Origin: Hymenobacter aranciens
GTDB taxonomy: Bacteria; Bacteroidota; Bacteroidia; Cytophagales; Hymenobacteraceae
Length of the DNA: 64,000 bases
Assembly: GCF_030580865.1 (NCBI RefSeq)
Contig: NZ_JAUQSY010000011.1
Coordinates: 1 to 64,000 of the forward strand
Direction: 5' to 3'
Below are positions 60,585 to 64,000 of the stretch, piece after piece; positions within the stretch are counted from its first letter, which is position 1, and each line of letters begins with the position of its first letter. Position numbers and translations under genes: made by a program. The notes below the pieces were generated by a model, which saw only the letters and a program-made list of their open reading frames with translations, searched no databases and was not told the DNA's origin.

Positions 60585-61007
60585 CTATTTGGCGGCTTGC
60601 TGGAGGAAGGTTTGGGCCGAGTCGAGGCTGGACTTTTGCTGCTGGGCCACTTTTGCCAGGATTTGCTGCTGCTGCTGGAAGTAGGCCAGGCGCTGGGCGT
60701 CGGCGGTGGTGCTGTCGGGGGCCTGGTAGGCGTGCATCCAGCTCATCATGGCGTTGTCGGCAGCCTGGAGGCCGCGCAGGTAGGGGGCGGCGGCCTTTGG
60801 GTCGGTGGCTTTGAGCTTTTCGCGCATGGCCATGAGGTTGTCCATCTGGGCCATGAGGGAGTCGTGTTGCACCATCACGGCTTCTTCGGCGGCAACGATG
60901 GGGGATTGTTGCTCCTGCTCGGCGGGCGGATTGCAGGCATTGAGGAGGCCCAGCGCCAGCAGGCCCACGATGGGCAGCAGGCCCAGGTTTTTCAGCGAAA
61001 CGTTCAT
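60585..61007 (-). CDS. Met-rich lipoprotein next to SCO1
   Basis: 140 residues. The signal MNVSLKNLGLLPIVGLLALGLLNAC ends in a lipobox. The mature part is helical, with many Met and a His in heptad spacing (AVMVQHDSLMAQMDNLMAMREKL near residue 44, MMSWMHAYQ near 90), then a Gln-rich coiled coil. Bacteroidota relatives next to sco1 are often annotated 'viral A-type inclusion protein', a name without functional meaning. The start at 61007 opens the signal; the open frame further upstream is the 21-bp repeat translated. TACCTTTG ends only 4 nt before the ATG. Confidence 0.75.
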   Translation of the reverse strand: MNVSLKNLGLLPIVGLLALGLLNACNPPAEQEQQSPIVAAEEAVMVQHDSLMAQMDNLMAMREKLKATDPKAAAPYLRGLQAADNAMMSWMHAYQAPDSTTADAQRLAYFQQQQQILAKVAQQQKSSLDSAQTFLQQAAK

Positions 61008-61011
61008 GCGG

Positions 61012-61019
61012 CAAAGGTA
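61012..61019 (-). promoter_or_regulatory. -7 element abutting the Met-rich lipoprotein start
   Basis: TACCTTTG on the minus strand, full TAnnTTTG match, 4 nt before the ATG at 61007. It predicts a leaderless or nearly leaderless mRNA. Confidence 0.6.
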
Positions 61020-61039
61020 CGGCGCGGGGCGGGGGAACG

Positions 61040-61290
61040 GGAAAAACGCGACCTGGGTGCGGAAGCCGTGGCGTGGGTGCGGAAACCTGTGGCGTGAGTG
61101 CGGAAACCTGTGGCGTGAGTGCGGAAATGCGTGACTTGGGTGCGGAAGCTCAGGACTTGGATGCGGAAGCTCGTGGCGTGAGTGCGGAAGTTCGTGACCT
61201 GAGTGCGAAAACCCAGGGCGTGACAGCGGAGCCCGGGGCGTGGGTGCGGAAACCCGGGGCGTGGGAGAAATGAGTGGGGGCGTGGGGGCG
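61040..61290. repeat. 21-bp minisatellite
   Basis: About ten imperfect units on the pattern GGCGTGAGTGCGGAAACCTGT. As 21 is a multiple of 3, both strands show open frames with a 7-residue repeat (for example CGVSAET), but neither has a credible start or composition. It fills the gap between the Met-rich lipoprotein and the aldo/keto reductase together with about 110 bp in which I see nothing. Confidence 0.85.
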
Positions 61291-61402
61291 GAAAATCCGG
61301 AACCTGGGCCGGAAGAAATGCGGAAGGGAGTAATCAAATGAAGCGTGGTGGCGGTTGTTTGCGTAAGCACTACTGTTCCGTTTACCCTTCCACTTACTTA
61401 AA

Positions 61403-62392
61403 ATGACCTCTCGCACCCTGGGCCGCTCCGGCCTACGCGTTTCCGCCCTCGGCCTCGGCTGCATGGGCATGTCTGATTTCTACGGCCCGACCGACGATGC
61501 CGAAAGCCTGCGCACCCTGCACCGGGCGCTGGAGCTGGGGGTGTATTTCTTCGATACGGCCGACATGTACGGCCCCTTCAAAAACGAGGAGCTGCTGGGC
61601 AAAGCTTTTAAAGGCCAGCGCGCCGACGTAATTCTGGCCACCAAGTTCGGCATCGTGCGCGACCCGAACGACCCCACCAAGCGCGGCATCAACGGGCGGC
61701 CCGAGTACGTGCGGGCCAGCTGCGAGGCCAGCCTCCGGCGCCTGGGCACTGACTACATCGACCTGTACTACCAGCACCGGGTGGACCCGAATACGCCCAT
61801 CGAGGAGACGGTGGGGGCCATGAGCCGGCTGGTGGAGGAGGGCAAGGTGCGCTTCCTGGGCCTGAGCGAGGCGGCGCCGGCCACCTTGCGCCGGGCCGTG
61901 GCCACGCACCCCATCGCGGCGCTGCAAACCGAGTACAGCCTCTGGAGCCGCGAGCCGGAGGACGAAATCCTGCCCACCTGCCGCGAATTGGGGGTGGGTT
62001 TCGTGCCCTACTCGCCGCTGGGTCGGGGCTTCCTGACGGGGCAGATTCAGAAATTCGACGACCTGGCGCCCGACGACTATCGCCGCCACAGCCCCCGCTT
62101 CGAGGGCGAGAATTTCCAGAAAAACCTCGATTTGGTGGCCCGCATCAACAAAATGGCGGCGCAGAAAGAATGCACGCCCGGTCAGCTGGCCCTGGCCTGG
62201 GTGCTGGCGCAGGGCGACGACGTGGTGCCCATTCCGGGGACCAAGCGGGTGAAGTATCTGGAGGAAAACGTGGAGGCGCTATTTGTGCAGCTGTCGCTGG
62301 AAGAGTTGGCGGAGCTGGACGAGATTGCGCCGAAGGGCGCGGCGGCGGGCACGCGGTATACCGCGGCGGGGATGGGGTCGGTGAATGGGTAG
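61403..62392 (+). CDS. Aldo/keto reductase
   Basis: 329 residues of the AKR TIM-barrel family. Catalytic residues appear in FFDTADMYGPFKNEELLGKAF (Asp, Tyr), ATKFG (Lys) and YQHRVDPNTPIEETV (His). The NADPH-binding end reads VLAQGDDVVPIPGTKRVKYLEENVEAL. It resembles the AKR13/YhdN-type group, which reduces small aldehydes or ketones with NADPH. It has no clear partner genes nearby. Confidence 0.93.
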   Translation: MTSRTLGRSGLRVSALGLGCMGMSDFYGPTDDAESLRTLHRALELGVYFFDTADMYGPFKNEELLGKAFKGQRADVILATKFGIVRDPNDPTKRGINGRPEYVRASCEASLRRLGTDYIDLYYQHRVDPNTPIEETVGAMSRLVEEGKVRFLGLSEAAPATLRRAVATHPIAALQTEYSLWSREPEDEILPTCRELGVGFVPYSPLGRGFLTGQIQKFDDLAPDDYRRHSPRFEGENFQKNLDLVARINKMAAQKECTPGQLALAWVLAQGDDVVPIPGTKRVKYLEENVEALFVQLSLEELAELDEIAPKGAAAGTRYTAAGMGSVNG

Positions 62393-62405
62393 GTAGAACG
62401 ACAAG

Positions 62406-62721
62406 CTCCCCTCCTTGGAAAGGAGGGGATGTTCAGCCGCCGGCTGAACGGGGGTGGTTGGCCCGGTCGCGCCGGTTGGGCGCACCCTCACCCCCTGACC
62501 CCCTCTCCTGCGGAGAGGGGGCACCGGTCTTGCGCGGATAAAAAATTGAAAGCAGCGCGTTAAAAGGTGTTTATGCCTTTTAACGCGCTGCTTTTTTAGT
62601 TTAATCGTCGGGCTGTCGCCTCTTTTGGTGAGGGCCGCCCAGACGGCGCGAACGGCGCGGACGGGCGAACCACCCCCGTTCAGCCGGCGGCTGAACATCC
62701 CCTCCTTTCCAAGGAGGGGAG
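62406..62721. repeat. Inverted-repeat element with internal terminator
   Basis: Perfect 54-bp arms (62406-62459 and 62668-62721), each itself containing CTCCTTTCCAAGGAGG and GTTCAGCCGGCGGCTGAAC palindromes. The 208-bp core holds a CTCACCCCCTGACCCCCTCTCC string and a 19-bp stem (62549-62567 / 62576-62594) flanked by A and T runs, a bidirectional terminator for the convergent genes on each side. No reading frame in it is convincing. Confidence 0.88.
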
Positions 62722-62744
62722 TTTCGTTCTTTCAGCCTCAACGG

Positions 62745-64000
62745 CTACCCATTCACCGACGGCAGCAGGTCAATCCAGCCATCTTCGCTTACCACTACGG
62801 CCAGCACGGGGTACTGGCTGCTATTGACGTAGCGCAGGGCGGAGTTGAAGCGCGAGCCGCGGGAGGAGTCGCCTTTTTCGGTGGCCAGGCCGTCGAGGAT
62901 AGAGCCGATGGCGTAGCACATGCCATTGGGCTCGATGAGCACGGCGCCGTCGATGTTGGTGACGAGGCGCAGGACCGAAGGCGTCATGATGCGGGGCACC
63001 ACGCGGAAGCTCTGGCGGCTGAGGCGCTGGGCCTCGTGGGCGGCGCCGGCCGAAATGACGAGGATGGTGCCGGTGGGCTGACTGGTGGCCGATTTGGCCA
63101 GGTCCCAGAGGTAGTCGATGCTGTCGTGGTTGAGGGTGGGGAAGACGAGGGCAGCCACGCGGGCGAAGTTTTCGGCGGCCACCTTGCCCTGGGGCAGGCG
63201 CGGGGTGTTGCTCACCACGCGCATGAGCACGTGGCCGGCGTGGCTGACTTCCCAGCTGTAGTGGTTGGTGAAATGCACCGTCACGAGGGGCTCGTACTGG
63301 CTGTCATTCTCCGACACGGGCTGGCCCAGGCCGAAGATGTGCGAGGCATCGGAAATCAGGGCCGTGTGGCCTTCGCTTAATTCCAGGAGCTTGCGCACAG
63401 AGCGGTGGTCGCGCAGCGTGACGGGCGTTTCGAGCGTGAGCACGGGCACCACGGCCGGGTGCAGGCGCCGGCTCACGAGCAGCGTGCCGATGCCCTCGTC
63501 GCCCTCGTGGCGCAGGGCGGCCACGCCATTGCAGGCATCGTAGAGGCCGTGGGTGCTGCCCGGCGACACGCCCAGCATCAGCCGGCGGCCGGCCGAGCGC
63601 AGCAGCTCGTTGTAGTCGCGGTCGAGCATCGGCTGGTCGTTGTCGGCCGTGTCGGCTTCGCGCAGGGCGCGGGTGCAGTCGTGTAAGAACTCCAGCACGG
63701 CCGCGTGGGGCAGGTTGCCGGGGCGGGTGTGGCTTTGCTTGGGCAGCACGTAGTAGCCGTCGTAGCAGTCGCCGGCCAGCTGCAATACTACGGTCACGAG
63801 GTAGCCCTGCAGGCTGACGGGGGTGGAGCAGAACGAGCAGCGGTTTTCCTGGCGTTCCTCGTTGAGGGCGCAGAGGGTTTCGGAGGTGGCGCGGCACATG
63901 AGCTCGTACCAGTGCTGCTTTTCGAAGCGGTCGTGGTCGCCGGGGTGCAGGTGGTACACGTTATCGCGCGGGCCGGCGTTGGCCTCGGCGCTGGCGGCGC
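62745..64000 (-). CDS. Diadenylate-cyclase (DAC/DisA_N) domain protein, partial
   Basis: At least 404 residues, still open at the window edge, so the start is missing. The N-terminal 290 residues are a sensor-like region with a Cys pair (RCSFCSTPVSL) and alternating strands. The C-terminal 110 residues resemble a diadenylate cyclase domain, which makes c-di-AMP from two ATP: VLRLVTNIDGAVLIEPNGMCYAIGSIL contains the DGA motif, and SSRGSRFNSALRYVNSS takes the place of the GTRHRAA block. His is replaced by Phe and the second Arg by Asn. It may be one of the DAC proteins with an N-terminal sensor (DACNx-type) domain. Catalytic activity is uncertain. Confidence 0.7.
   Translation of the reverse strand, partial: AASAEANAGPRDNVYHLHPGDHDRFEKQHWYELMCRATSETLCALNEERQENRCSFCSTPVSLQGYLVTVVLQLAGDCYDGYYVLPKQSHTRPGNLPHAAVLEFLHDCTRALREADTADNDQPMLDRDYNELLRSAGRRLMLGVSPGSTHGLYDACNGVAALRHEGDEGIGTLLVSRRLHPAVVPVLTLETPVTLRDHRSVRKLLELSEGHTALISDASHIFGLGQPVSENDSQYEPLVTVHFTNHYSWEVSHAGHVLMRVVSNTPRLPQGKVAAENFARVAALVFPTLNHDSIDYLWDLAKSATSQPTGTILVISAGAAHEAQRLSRQSFRVVPRIMTPSVLRLVTNIDGAVLIEPNGMCYAIGSILDGLATEKGDSSRGSRFNSALRYVNSSQYPVLAVVVSEDGWIDLLPSVNG

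Noticed and set aside
61073..61370. Heptapeptide-repeat frames (CGVSAET on plus, FPHSRHR on minus)
   Set aside because: They come from the 21-bp minisatellite. The lipoprotein start at 61007 with its signal peptide excludes the minus-strand extension.

Overview
The window is about 64 kb of GC-rich chromosomal DNA from a member of the Bacteroidota, most likely Hymenobacter or a close relative in the Hymenobacteraceae. That placement is an inference. It rests on C-terminal type IX secretion sorting domains, promoter boxes of the Bacteroidota type TAnnTTTG (near 4330, 5309, 9653, 24730, 33999, 49648 and 61012), DUF3667 and FGE/SUMF1-type lipoproteins, a PGING-like type I CRISPR system and many dispersed palindromic repeats. 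No rRNA or tRNA gene was recognised. One stable RNA is clear: the RNase P RNA gene rnpB.

Layout. 1-10.4 kb: housekeeping and envelope genes (two lipoproteins, a LuxE-like acyltransferase, a sigma-54-type response regulator without a DNA-binding domain, rnpB, an M1-like peptidase, a metallophosphoesterase, a DUF2027/Smr protein) and an acyltransferase-3 pseudogene. 11.5-24.7 kb: a complete type I CRISPR-Cas locus on the minus strand, reading cas6, a 670-bp decayed gap, cas5-cas3-cas8-cas7, a hairpin, cas4-cas1-cas2, a leader, and a 70-repeat array. 25-33.5 kb: a full reductive pyrimidine catabolic set on the plus strand. PreT and PreA reduce uracil or thymine, a dihydropyrimidinase opens the ring, a nitrilase-fold beta-ureidopropionase releases beta-alanine, a class III transaminase gives malonate semialdehyde, and an MmsA-type dehydrogenase gives acetyl- or propionyl-CoA.

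34-38.6 kb: an OmpR/HisKA two-component pair followed by a SulP transporter and a beta-carbonic anhydrase, probably a bicarbonate uptake unit. 38.8-48.9 kb: HD hydrolase, serine hydrolase, DUF3667 membrane protein, FGE-domain lipoprotein, topoisomerase III and a T9SS cargo protein. 49.6-54.5 kb: two tandem TPR-sensor histidine kinases with near-identical kinase modules and one LuxR-type response regulator. 54.5-64 kb: an Lgt-like/beta-strand-rich fusion, a second T9SS cargo protein, SseB, a cytochrome c/SCO1/Met-rich lipoprotein cluster, an aldo/keto reductase, and a diadenylate-cyclase-domain protein cut by the window edge.

The most unusual layer is the repeat content. Heptanucleotide short tandem repeats, often folded into palindromes, sit inside the P12 region of rnpB, in frame inside topB, and at the stop codons of two genes. 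Other repeats are long perfect inverted repeats at convergent gene ends, a six-copy array of a TGCAACCGGTTGCA palindrome every 41-42 bp, and 21-bp and 43-bp minisatellites. Much of the intergenic space is made of such elements.
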